A DNA stretch of 10,719 bases from a bacterium (GCA_021805405.1 JAJZFK010000257.1:1-10719); one strand, 5' to 3'. Counted from the first letter of the stretch, positions 1 through 7,452 are shown. Made by a program: numbers and translations. Notes: a model not told the origin generated them from the letters alone.

Positions 1-75
1 TGCGGAAGCCTCATGGTGCGCAATGGTGCCTGTTTCAAATGCCTTAACTGCGGTTCTGTATACGGCTGCTCCTGA
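1..75 (+). CDS. nrdJ: Vitamin B12-dependent ribonucleotide reductase, C-terminal end (partial)
   Basis: Reading frame 1 on the + strand gives the last 24 residues of a protein and a TGA stop at 73-75. The peptide begins CGSLMVRNGACFKC and ends LNCGSVYGCS, a Cys-rich tail (CG...CFKCLNC...C). This matches the C-terminal zinc-finger-like end of class II, adenosylcobalamin-dependent ribonucleotide reductases, whose tail cysteines are thought to re-reduce the active site after each turnover. That enzyme converts ribonucleotides to deoxyribonucleotides in the cytoplasm without needing oxygen. Only the tail is visible; the catalytic barrel lies left of the window. The call rests on the pattern CGSxMVRxGxCxKCxNCG...GCS, which I recognise from this family. 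Another zinc-ribbon tail is possible but less likely. The gene converges on the broken dioxygenase gene to its right. Confidence 0.8.
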   Translation, partial: CGSLMVRNGACFKCLNCGSVYGCS

Positions 76-79
76 TTTT

Positions 80-125
80 CAGGTGCTTACGGGGTCGCCA
101 CCTGCTATTTGCGTAGCCAGGTGGC
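80..125. repeat. Three alternating CAGGTG/CACCTG repeats between convergent genes
   Basis: CAGGTG at 80-85 can pair with CACCTG at 99-104. The longer GCCACCTG (97-104) can pair instead with CAGGTGGC (118-125), a perfect 8-base stem with a 13-base loop. The middle element is shared, so the two hairpins exclude each other. They lie just after the nrdJ stop and across the terminal stop of the opposing dioxygenase gene, where a terminator would be expected. Neither strand shows a clear T-run after a stem, so an intrinsic terminator is not established. Confidence 0.35.
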
Positions 126-956
126 GGCCAGCATACCAAAGTATGTTGGGTGTGCATAGTGCAAAAACTGATGGGCAAAGTGTGCTCCGTTTTCCGTTTC
201 GTATCGTAATGCGCCCCGCAGCATAGTCGTGGGCCACAGACCATCAATAGCCGCATCGGATATCAAATCTTCATCTAACTCCGCAAGGTCATCTAGTCGG
301 TCTGCAGTAACCGCACTTACCACCTTTTCATCCAGATCTGCCGCTGCCGGATGAAAACCGTAGGGGCCGTCTTCTTGGTGTCGGTGTGCCTAATCGGAAG
401 ACGCAACGATTGCAATCTTTCTCCCGAGTATGTGGGCTGCACGAGCCGCGGCTGCACCAAAATCACGGTGCTGTTGTAGATTAAGCGAAGGACATGGTGT
501 TACTACAACGATAGAAGGTTTTACCGCACTAGAGTGGGTACAATACCATAACGGAATAAGAGCTCCCCAGTCTAACGGCATAAACTGCGTGTTTTCTTCG
601 CCAGCGTCTGGCACCAGGCTAGCGGCAGGAACCCCGTAACTCTGCAGTTGCCGCCATAAGTGATCCGAATATTCGATGTCTATGTCGTATTCGCCGGATA
701 TGTTGCCACCCTCACCTTCCAGAGTTCCGGTTGCGTGATTAAACAGACATACGGTAAACATGTCGTCTAAAACCATACCGTGCGGTGTTATAACAAGGAT
801 GCAATCTGGCTCGCAGTTGCTAATGGTTATCCCTGCCGTAAGGCATGCCTGGTGAAGTTGCGACATGATGCCTGCCTGCTCGCCTGCCAAAACAGGTATA
901 GTGCTTCCATGAGGCATTATTGCGCCCGCTACCAACCCTTTGGTCATGTTGTTCAT
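105..956 (-). pseudogene. Class III extradiol dioxygenase/MEMO-like (LigB family) protein, interrupted by in-frame TAG
   Basis: The minus-strand frame runs from ATG at 956 for 188 codons to a TAG at 392-390, then continues in the same frame to a second TAG at 107-105. The whole would be 283 residues, typical for the family. Conserved features span the break: PHG at 15-17 and TPHG at 57-60 (probable metal-ligand histidines), ENTQFMPLDWGALIPL at 121-136, then VASSD-stop-AHRHQEDGPYGFHP, and a C-terminal HPTYFGMLAA. Family members usually read SGDLAHR or similar here, so the stop replaces a residue (often Leu, TTG) next to a conserved catalytic-site histidine (H191). Enzymes of this family are non-haem-iron ring-cleaving dioxygenases or the related MEMO proteins found with AMMECR1 and radical-SAM partners. 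No such partner is seen here. A recent nonsense mutation or a sequencing error fits best. Restart at the GTG at 323 would omit H191. Confidence 0.8.
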
Positions 957-1182
957 ATTCCGTTAAGCCCCCAGCCTTTTGGGTTATATTACCGCTATTC
1001 GTTAGCAAACCTAGTACCTGCATCGATATTGCATTGAAGTGGCCAATAGTTTGCACGTACTATAACACTTGAGCGCAAAGCCAGCAGGGTTAGAGCGTCA
1101 ACACGTTGTAGTCCACATGTAGGCATGGTTCAACAGATATCTGCCATAGGATATGCCGTTCGAAAGAAGCACGAGGTAAATA
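957..1182. other. Divergent intergenic region
   Basis: These 226 bases separate the dioxygenase gene (leftward) from the ABC transporter (rightward) and should hold both promoters. A -10-like TATAAC lies at 1061-1066 on the + strand, but no good -35 sits at the right spacing. The leftward strand has an AT-rich TAATATAAC stretch near 983-991, also without a convincing partner. I see no riboswitch, small gene or repeat. Confidence 0.3.
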
Positions 1183-3342
1183 ATGTCTATCGTTACCAGC
1201 GCGCCAGTCGACGTACTGATAACACTTGTCTCCGACATCGGGTTGCAGGGGGAATTCGCGCCGCGAACCCTGGAGGTTACTAATGAGTTCTTGCGTACCA
1301 TGGAACAAGACGGCACGGAGTCGCTTCGCATAGAGATCGCCGACATCCTGAATGCTCGCAATGAGCCGCTCATTGGCGGCGGCCAGATGGAAATCACCTG
1401 CAAGGACGGCGTTGTTGTGCCGGTCATCGCATACTCATTGACGCTTGCACCAGCTTTCTCGGAATGTGCCAGAGGTATTGAGCAACTGGCGGCGGGTACC
1501 CCTTTAAGCATCAAGATTAGCACGAAGTCTTTAAGGTGTAACAAATGCGGCCGCCTGCTTCCCGATAAAGATGGAATATGCCCGGTATGCGTCAACCGGA
1601 ACCGTACCTTCTTTCGCATTGCAGGGTACCTTCGGCCCTATACGAAGCAGGCCCTTACGCTTGTTGCGCTCTCCCTGTGTACTACGGCAGTCAACCTAGT
1701 TCCACCGGTATTACAAGGCCACCTCATTGATGCCGTTTTCACGAAGCACCAGCACATTGGCATACTCTTTCAAACAATAGGAGTTTGGGCGGTAGTCATT
1801 GTAATTACAGCACTTCTTCAAATTGCGGCCGGCCGCACCACAGCATACCTTGCAGGAAGCATTGCGGCTGATTTGCGAGCTGCAGTATTTCAGGCAATTG
1901 AGTTGTTGCAGGTCTCCTACTTCGACAAGAAGCAGGTGGGGTCCATTACCAGCCGAGTCACCCAGGACACCGACCGAGTGTGGGGCTTTTTGGTAGATGG
2001 CTTGCCATACCTGGCATCTAACAGCCTGCTATTCCTTGGAATTACGGGAATGCTCCTCGTAACCAACTGGCGCCTCGCCCTTGCAGTGATGGCCCCTGTG
2101 CCGCTCATGCTTGTGCTAAGTGCTATTAGCTGGGGTAGTATAAGCCGCCTATATTTTAAGGTGGGCCAGAAGTGGGCACGGTTCCACATGCATCTCAACG
2201 AGGCGCTTACAGGCATTCGTGTGGTTAAGATCTTTGCACGCGAAGATGCTGAGATGCAGAAGTTCCGCAGTCGCAACGGTGACCTTAGAACCGCCGGTAT
2301 TGAAGCGGATACCCGCTGGTTTACCGTCTTTGGCGCAATGACATTGCTGGTGGCATCCGGCCAGTTAATAAACTGGATAGTGGGTGGTGAAATGGTCTAT
2401 GGCCACCAGATCACTTTGGGGCAGTTTGTACGCGTAAATTCCTACATCGCCATGGTATATGGACCACTGCAATGGTTCGGCGACCTTAACCAGTGGTTTA
2501 GCCGTGCAATGGCCGGGGCAGAGAGAATCTTTGAAGTTATAGACGCTGAAACTGAGCCCTACGCTAAAAATGACCTGCACCCTGCAATTGTAGGACGGGT
2601 GATATTCGACGGTGTGCGCTTTGGTTACGACAAGAGTAATCCCGTAATTAATGGGCTCTCATTTGTGGCGGAACCTGGCGAAATGATAGGCCTTGTGGGT
2701 AAGTCTGGTGCTGGAAAGTCAACTACCATTAACCTGCTGTGCCGGTTTTACGAACCGGATGCTGGCACAATTACCATTGACGACGTCGACTACTGCGAAT
2801 ACGAGCTGCAAGCCCTGCGCAGGCAGGTGGGTGTTGTGCTACAGGATCCATTCCTGTTTAACGGCACGATTGCAGAAAACATTGCCTATGCGCGGCCAGA
2901 GGCAGGTTTTATGGAGATAGTAGCCGCTGCCAGGCAGGCAAATGCTCATCACTTCATTCTCGCCAAGACCGACGGTTACGATACCCTGGTTGGTGAGAAG
3001 GGTGCACAACTTTCGGGGGGGGAACGGCAGCGCATATCAATAGCGCGCGCAATTTTGCATAACCCACGAATCCTCATTCTTGATGAAGCTACAAGCGCTG
3101 TCGACGTAGAAACCGAACGCCAGATTCAGGAGGCCCTCGCCAATCTGGTCAAGGGCAGAACCACCTTTGCCATAGCGCATCGCCTTTCTACACTGCGAAA
3201 CGCAGACCGCCTCATCGTCCTGGAAAAGGGGCGTATCGTAGAGATAGGTACTCACAATGAGCTGCTTGAAAAACAGGGCGTGTTTTACAACCTTGTGAAG
3301 ACGCAGAGCCAGGTGACCCAAATTATGGAGGTAGGAGATTGA
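1183..3342 (+). CDS. ABC exporter half-transporter with N-terminal PH-like domain and zinc ribbon
   Basis: A 719-residue fusion of membrane and ATPase domains, expected to act as an inner-membrane homodimeric exporter. Residues 1-110 form an extra, PH-like soluble domain (SLTLAPAFSECARGIEQL near its end). A four-cysteine zinc ribbon follows (C119, C122, C133, C136). Six membrane segments lie at about 157-178, 191-215, 273-293, 298-318, 379-402 and 407-432. The ATPase has Walker A G506-T514 (GKSGAGKST), Q-loop Q554, signature LSGGERQ at 610-616, Walker B ILILDEA with D634 and E635, and switch H666, so it should be active. ATG at 1183 is preceded by GAGG six bases upstream. The downstream DUF1854 gene overlaps it by TTGA. 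Homologues paired with DUF1854 are annotated as cyanophycin-metabolism-associated transporters in some proteobacteria; the substrate here is unknown. The N-terminal domain and ribbon are absent from ordinary MsbA-type exporters. Confidence 0.93.
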   Translation: MSIVTSAPVDVLITLVSDIGLQGEFAPRTLEVTNEFLRTMEQDGTESLRIEIADILNARNEPLIGGGQMEITCKDGVVVPVIAYSLTLAPAFSECARGIEQLAAGTPLSIKISTKSLRCNKCGRLLPDKDGICPVCVNRNRTFFRIAGYLRPYTKQALTLVALSLCTTAVNLVPPVLQGHLIDAVFTKHQHIGILFQTIGVWAVVIVITALLQIAAGRTTAYLAGSIAADLRAAVFQAIELLQVSYFDKKQVGSITSRVTQDTDRVWGFLVDGLPYLASNSLLFLGITGMLLVTNWRLALAVMAPVPLMLVLSAISWGSISRLYFKVGQKWARFHMHLNEALTGIRVVKIFAREDAEMQKFRSRNGDLRTAGIEADTRWFTVFGAMTLLVASGQLINWIVGGEMVYGHQITLGQFVRVNSYIAMVYGPLQWFGDLNQWFSRAMAGAERIFEVIDAETEPYAKNDLHPAIVGRVIFDGVRFGYDKSNPVINGLSFVAEPGEMIGLVGKSGAGKSTTINLLCRFYEPDAGTITIDDVDYCEYELQALRRQVGVVLQDPFLFNGTIAENIAYARPEAGFMEIVAAARQANAHHFILAKTDGYDTLVGEKGAQLSGGERQRISIARAILHNPRILILDEATSAVDVETERQIQEALANLVKGRTTFAIAHRLSTLRNADRLIVLEKGRIVEIGTHNELLEKQGVFYNLVKTQSQVTQIMEVGD
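3327..3341 (+). promoter_or_regulatory. Shine-Dalgarno site supporting the TTG start of the DUF1854 gene
   Basis: GGAGG at 3327-3331 lies seven bases before TTG at 3339-3341, inside the last codons of the ABC gene. The TTG overlaps the ABC stop as TTGA. This is the typical arrangement for translational coupling, and it decides the non-ATG start. Confidence 0.7.
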
Positions 3343-3827
3343 CAGAAGAGACTCTGAGCCCCTCTGACCTGTGCCTGTTCTGCTTTCCGGATTCGCAGTT
3401 GCGCCTAACCGTAAAGAACGATTACTCATACACCGCCGTGAAACCAGTTTGGGCGGCGCCGATGCGCTACCCGGGCCAATATCTGGCACTGCTAGATGGT
3501 AAAGGGAACGAGATTTGCCTATTGCAAGACCCCAACACGCTGGATGGTGGTTCGTTGGCAGCAGTGCAGCGAGTTTTGCGAAAACGAACGCTCACGGCAG
3601 TGCTAACTGCAATTAACACCGTCACGGTGGAGTATGGTGCGACTTACTGGAATGTAGAAACCGACAGGGGTTGCCGCGACTTTGTCACGGTAAACCTGCA
3701 GGAGACTGCCCACTGGCTAAGCGATCATCACTTGCTACTATGCGATGTTGACGGCAATCGCTTTGAAATACAGGACTCGGCCATGCTTGACTCGCGAAGC
3801 AGGGCCCTGCTGGCTAAAGCACTGTAG
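3339..3827 (+). CDS. DUF1854 family protein, partner of the ABC exporter
   Basis: A 162-residue soluble protein without signal peptide or membrane segment. It has the DUF1854 family pattern: a charged N-terminal strand region (LRLTVKNDYSYTAVKPVWAA), a YLALLDGKGNEI segment at 49-59, WNVETDRGCRDF at 104-115, CDVDGNRFEIQD at 135-146 and a closing LDSRSRALL at 150-158. The biochemical role of the family is unknown. In the family it is usually encoded directly after an ABC transporter of the kind found here, and some members are named cyanophycin-metabolism-associated. The four-base overlap with the transporter gene and a strong ribosome site for its TTG start suggest matched production and a shared complex or pathway. 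A cytoplasmic accessory role for the transporter is inference. The gene ends 50 bases from the end of the opposing cyclic-di-GMP operon. Confidence 0.85.
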   Translation: MTEETLSPSDLCLFCFPDSQLRLTVKNDYSYTAVKPVWAAPMRYPGQYLALLDGKGNEICLLQDPNTLDGGSLAAVQRVLRKRTLTAVLTAINTVTVEYGATYWNVETDRGCRDFVTVNLQETAHWLSDHHLLLCDVDGNRFEIQDSAMLDSRSRALLAKAL

Positions 3828-3877
3828 GCAGGCCCCTTACTGAGCAACCGTTAGGTATATTTCGCCAAGCGTCCTCT

Positions 3878-5692
3878 TTAGGCTGCTCGGCCAGATCGCC
3901 GGCTGCGCTTATCCGCATACATGGCACCGTCGGATTTGCGTAGCAGCTCCTGCAGATCTGTTCCGTCCTCTGGACATATCGCAATGCCGATGCTTAGCCC
4001 CAACATTGGAAATTGCGGATCGCGAAGTGCGACCCGTTGAGCGTATTTCTCAACGGCTTTTCTAAGTTTGCCGGCCGCAATTTCTGCCCCAGGTCTATCG
4101 GCTCGAGAAAGTACTACAACAAATTCGTCTCCTGCATAACGCGCGGCGAGGTCGTAGTTGCGAACATGGCTCTGCAGTATATCCCCAATATCTTTCAAGA
4201 TCTGGTCGCCCATGGCGTGACCGTACTGATCGTTGATAGGCTTAAACTGGTCGAGATCGATGTTGAGAACTGCCAGAGTTGAACCGTCACGGGAGGTACG
4301 GTTCGTCTCCTTCTCAAGGTATTCGCGCAGGTACCGGTTGTTTCGCAAGCCAGTGAGCGAGTCAGTATACGCCGACTCTTGGGCTTCCTTAAAACGGCGC
4401 GCGCTTTCAAGTGCATGTCCTGCCTGGCCCGCCACTAACCTCATCACCCGCTCTGTTTCATGGTCGAACGCCTCTGGTGTAATGCTATACAGATTAATAA
4501 CTCCAACGCAGTGTTCACCAGCATTGAGCGGAACGATGAGGGTAGAGCGAAACGCCTCCCATGTTTCGCTTACATTACGAAGCATAATATCGTCCGCCAG
4601 GAATGACGCATGTACAACTTCGTTTCGGTAGTATGCGCGGCCGGTGAGGTAAGCGCCAACTCGGGCAGAACTGCCAAGCAGATGGCGCCGATTGCTGCCA
4701 AAGGCAGCCACTGCGCGAAGGTATTCACCAGCGGGCTCGGGAAGAAAAAGCACACACCCATCGCACCCGGTAAGTACCGAGACACTTTTCATAAGTGTAT
4801 CTGCTGCTGCCTCAAGATGCAGCGAGCCAGAAAGCGCCCGCGTAAGCTCCTGCAGCACTAACGACTCCTTTTGAGCCAGCGCTATATCCTGCAAGGCTGC
4901 ACGACCATCCTCTACCGTCATTGCTAGCGAAGGGTGTACCCCAGAAGAGTCCTCAAGATGCATTTGCGACACCGCAGACCTGAATGCCGCAACGACACCT
5001 GGATCGAACTGCGTTCCAGATCGCGCTTCGATCTGTGCAATCGCCTCAAGCGGTGAAAGTGCTGGCCTATAAGGCCGTTCATGCTGCAACGCGCTGTAAG
5101 CGTTGGCTACCGCCAGTACGCGCGCTCCAACCGGGATGTGCGATCCCTTAAGTCCGTCGGGGTATCCAGAGCCGTCCCAGTGCTCGGCATGGTGACGCAC
5201 CAGGTCTACTACCTGCCAGGGAAATGGTACAGACGCCAGGATACGTGCACCCAGAACTGGGTGAGTTCGCAGCTTTTCCATCTCATCTGCAGTAAGCGAC
5301 GAAGCTTTACGAAAAATATGTTCGGGAACCCCCAACCTACCAATATTGTGCAATAGAGCAGCGACGCGAAGGGCAGTCATATCCTGCTCGTTAAGACCCA
5401 TTGCCCTACCCGTGCTGAGCGCACAGTTTTGAACGCACTCGAGGTGACCAGAACCGTACGGATCTGCTGCATCAAGGGCAAATCCCAGCGCTTCAATTAC
5501 CGATATGCAGAGGTGCCGACCAGCCTCTCGCTCCTCGGCCACTTTCGCTAAGGTATATCTCTGGGATGCACCGCGCAGGCGACGTACTGTTAGTAGTACC
5601 CATATACCGCACACAGCAGTAACCGATATTACGACGATTGACGAGACGTTTATATCTGGTAACAAAACTTCATCCTCCGCAAGACCTAACAC
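3878..5692 (-). CDS. Membrane-anchored degenerate HD-GYP/GAF/GGDEF protein, probable diguanylate cyclase
   Basis: A 604-residue protein numbered from GTG at 5692. One membrane helix lies at about 18-36. The HD-GYP domain (about 65-240) keeps GH at 82-83, HP at 144-145, HH at 167-168 and DGSGYP at 173-178, but its HD-IGK motif reads H115-N116-IGR and the usual ADAYDA reads ANAYSA with N197. Two metal-binding aspartates are therefore replaced and phosphodiesterase activity is doubtful. A GAF sensor domain follows (about 281-430). The GGDEF domain (about 442-600) has DSLTGL, D479, AGDEF at 520-524 and an inhibitory-site RxxD (RNYD, 511-514) five residues upstream. It should make cyclic-di-GMP from two GTP, with product inhibition. 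A better start may be TTG at 5665, nine codons in, with GGAGG (5678-5674) eight bases before it; that shorter form keeps all domains. It is the last gene after two PilZ genes in the same direction. Confidence 0.92.
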   Translation of the reverse strand: MLGLAEDEVLLPDINVSSIVVISVTAVCGIWVLLTVRRLRGASQRYTLAKVAEEREAGRHLCISVIEALGFALDAADPYGSGHLECVQNCALSTGRAMGLNEQDMTALRVAALLHNIGRLGVPEHIFRKASSLTADEMEKLRTHPVLGARILASVPFPWQVVDLVRHHAEHWDGSGYPDGLKGSHIPVGARVLAVANAYSALQHERPYRPALSPLEAIAQIEARSGTQFDPGVVAAFRSAVSQMHLEDSSGVHPSLAMTVEDGRAALQDIALAQKESLVLQELTRALSGSLHLEAAADTLMKSVSVLTGCDGCVLFLPEPAGEYLRAVAAFGSNRRHLLGSSARVGAYLTGRAYYRNEVVHASFLADDIMLRNVSETWEAFRSTLIVPLNAGEHCVGVINLYSITPEAFDHETERVMRLVAGQAGHALESARRFKEAQESAYTDSLTGLRNNRYLREYLEKETNRTSRDGSTLAVLNIDLDQFKPINDQYGHAMGDQILKDIGDILQSHVRNYDLAARYAGDEFVVVLSRADRPGAEIAAGKLRKAVEKYAQRVALRDPQFPMLGLSIGIAICPEDGTDLQELLRKSDGAMYADKRSRRSGRAA

Positions 5693-5712
5693 CCTGGTGC
5701 GAACATCTTGCT

Positions 5713-6354
5713 CTAAGCAGCAAATAGATCCGCTAACATCAGGCCCTGCCTCGTGCTGATCATCTCGAACTTAAGCGCCAGCTCCCATCGGTGGGTCGTT
5801 AACGACCTACGCTTACGTTTGACGCGGGCAGCGATAAACTCTTCACGCAACGGCGGCTTTGTACGCGGTCCTTCGCGCACCGGCAGCAAAACCATGACCA
5901 TATCATCAACTTCGCACGATGCGGCAGTGATCAGGCGCATACCACCAGCCCCAATTTCTGTGCATTCGCCCGAAATGGTATCGGTTATGATTACTGGAAT
6001 TTGCTGTCCGTGAAACCATTCCACGTGATTGTTGCAGGACAACCTCGGTAGCTTGCGGCGTTGAGCACAAACGTGATGGCCCCAGCACCGCACAGCTAGC
6101 AAAATCCCTTCGCGCCCGCCAGCGCAAACGGCAACAACTCCGCCTTCCAGTTCGGTAACCAGTTCGCCATCGGATATCTGAAATCGAACTGTATCGCCCC
6201 ACGAAGCTGCGCACTCATCCCGAACATGTACGATTGCCGTTCCTTGCGACAGGTTCTGCAAAACTCCGTAATGGTAGCTGTCTGCACTCGTCGATCGATC
6301 ACGCAGCAGAAGCTGCGCAGGTATGGGTGCAGTTATCTGTATCAGCGGCGTCAC
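5713..6354 (-). CDS. PilZ-domain-like protein with eroded second ligand motif
   Basis: A 213-residue cytoplasmic protein with an N-terminal beta-rich domain (about 1-90) and a PilZ-like domain (about 95-212). The first cyclic-di-GMP motif, RxxxR, is present as R100-KLP-R104. The second, usually D/NxSxxG, reads E133-I-G135-A-G-G138, with both the acidic/amide position and the serine changed. Binding of cyclic-di-GMP may be lost or weakened, or it may need a partner. The start is GTG at 6354-6352, overlapping the TGA of the preceding PilZ gene as GTGA, with AGG seven bases upstream, so translation is probably coupled. The cyclase gene follows after 20 bases. The fold call rests on the YcgR-like layout and on the neighbouring paralogue; sequence identity between the two is low by eye. 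The downstream target is unknown. Confidence 0.78.
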   Translation of the reverse strand: MTPLIQITAPIPAQLLLRDRSTSADSYHYGVLQNLSQGTAIVHVRDECAASWGDTVRFQISDGELVTELEGGVVAVCAGGREGILLAVRCWGHHVCAQRRKLPRLSCNNHVEWFHGQQIPVIITDTISGECTEIGAGGMRLITAASCEVDDMVMVLLPVREGPRTKPPLREEFIAARVKRKRRSLTTHRWELALKFEMISTRQGLMLADLFAA

Positions 6355-7010
6355 GACGCTACCTGCATCTTCGAAACAAATTTCTGGATCTCCAGTTGAT
6401 CTACCCTCGTTACTCGTGTAAAGCGAATTGAAACAAGATACCGACCCCCTGGTTCACCAGGTTTTTCAGAAGCAGCCGCACTACGAACGACAACACCTTC
6501 CACAATAATCGGGTGGTCATCCTCCATCCTGATCTCAAGCAGAAGATTCACCCCGGAGAAGAGTATATGGTCCATCCGTAGCCTTAAGCCTCCAACGCTA
6601 AGATCAACAGTAGTGGCGCGCTCGCTGTCGCGAGTAAAGCAACCTGGCACATCCTCTAGGTTCGCACCCAGGCAGAACCTGACAGGCAGATACCCAGGCA
6701 CCCTTGCGGTCCTGCGCCGTTGAATGAGGCATGGCCTGGTCCTCTTAACGACAAACTGGCCAGACTTAGACTTTAGAACACGCGTGTCCATCTGAAACAA
6801 GCCCTTGCCGTTGGAAAGCGTGAGACTCACCGGCACCCCCTCAGTAAAGAGGTCATCAGAACCAGGAGGTATACATATCAGCAAGTGGTCATTGTCGGTC
6901 TGGCGTACTACGCCAGTAAACCTGTATTGCTGCCCCAGTACGTCAATTTCCAGCTTTTGACCGGCTTCAAACATACAGTTACTGTCCTCGAATTCAACCG
7001 CCTGGCCCAT
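6351..7010 (-). CDS. YcgR-type PilZ-domain cyclic-di-GMP receptor
   Basis: A 219-residue protein of the two-domain YcgR layout. An N-terminal beta-barrel-like domain (about 14-95, GQKLEIDVLGQQYRFTGVV) precedes a PilZ domain (about 97-215). Both ligand motifs are intact: RxxxR as R99-RTA-R103 followed by PVRF, and DxSxxG as D136-LSVG-G141. It should bind cyclic-di-GMP in the cytoplasm and relay it to a target. YcgR itself brakes the flagellar motor, but nothing here shows the target and no flagellar gene is present. It is first in the three-gene leftward operon. ATG at 7010 has only a weak ribosome site. ATG at 6974, twelve codons in, has GAGGA about ten bases upstream and is a real alternative that keeps the domains whole. 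Confidence 0.88.
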   Translation of the reverse strand: MGQAVEFEDSNCMFEAGQKLEIDVLGQQYRFTGVVRQTDNDHLLICIPPGSDDLFTEGVPVSLTLSNGKGLFQMDTRVLKSKSGQFVVKRTRPCLIQRRRTARVPGYLPVRFCLGANLEDVPGCFTRDSERATTVDLSVGGLRLRMDHILFSGVNLLLEIRMEDDHPIIVEGVVVRSAAASEKPGEPGGRYLVSIRFTRVTRVDQLEIQKFVSKMQVAS

Positions 7011-7276
7011 TCACGTTATTTACACCGTGAAGGTGCGACGGAAATCCTAGATTCTGATCTACATTCACACTCGTCTCAAATTTGGTTCGTGCGATTATCG
7101 GCCCGATTTTGTCGCATTTATAGACCACCCCACAAATATTAGTTCACTGCAGTAAGGGCTACTGTCCATTCGAGTCTGAAAATTAGGCAACCCCACTCCA
7201 CGAATAGAGACTTTCGGAATTTTGCAACCAGGTTTGCAATCGATTTAGCCGCGTAATTTATTAATTGATATTACTG
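7011..7276. other. Upstream region of the PilZ operon
   Basis: No gene is seen in this part of the divergent gap; open frames crossing it have no recognisable features. On the minus strand a -10-like TATAAAT lies at 7122-7116, without a good -35 at standard spacing, and a short dyad ATCGG-C-CCGAT (7097-7107) lies just downstream of it. This is the likeliest promoter area for the cyclic-di-GMP operon, at low confidence. From about 7250 the sequence becomes markedly AT-rich. Confidence 0.3.
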
Positions 7277-7327
7277 TGATAATTGTCATAACATCTTCAT
7301 AATATTATTAACATTTGAAGATTGTCA
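7277..7327 (+). promoter_or_regulatory. Putative promoter with two operator-like repeats upstream of the outer-membrane gene
   Basis: TGATAATTGTCA (7277-7288) and TGAAGATTGTCA (7316-7327) are two copies of a TGAnnATTGTCA motif, 39 bases apart. The first contains TTGTCA (7283-7288), a 5/6 match to a -35 box, 17 bases before TATTAA (7306-7311), a weak -10. The second copy would then cover the start site near 7318. Between and overlapping them lies an inverted repeat, ATCTTCA (7293-7299) with TGAAGAT (7316-7322). A repressor bound at both copies would block the promoter; that is inference. The regulator is unknown. Confidence 0.35.
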
Positions 7328-7452
7328 TGGATTACCCAAATCACAAAAGCGGATAAAATAGCATGATTTATACTTGTTAATTCATCAGCTTGGTCGTAGA
7401 AACCAGCAATTAGAGTTACCCAGGTGCCACCAGCGTCTTTATGGCCAAGTTA

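Noticed and set aside
390..392. Idea that TAG encodes an amino acid in this organism
   Set aside because: TAG ends the DUF1854, second PilZ and outer-membrane genes at the expected family lengths, so it behaves as a normal stop.
3798..3811. Perfect 14-base palindrome AGCAGGGCCCTGCT near the end of the DUF1854 gene, possibly a terminator
   Set aside because: It lies inside coding sequence, cannot form a hairpin with a normal loop and has no T-run after it; with the convergent cyclase operon close by it may matter, but nothing supports it.
6885..7142. 85-residue open frame on the + strand across the PilZ gene start
   Set aside because: It is mostly antisense to the first PilZ gene and shows no recognisable protein features.
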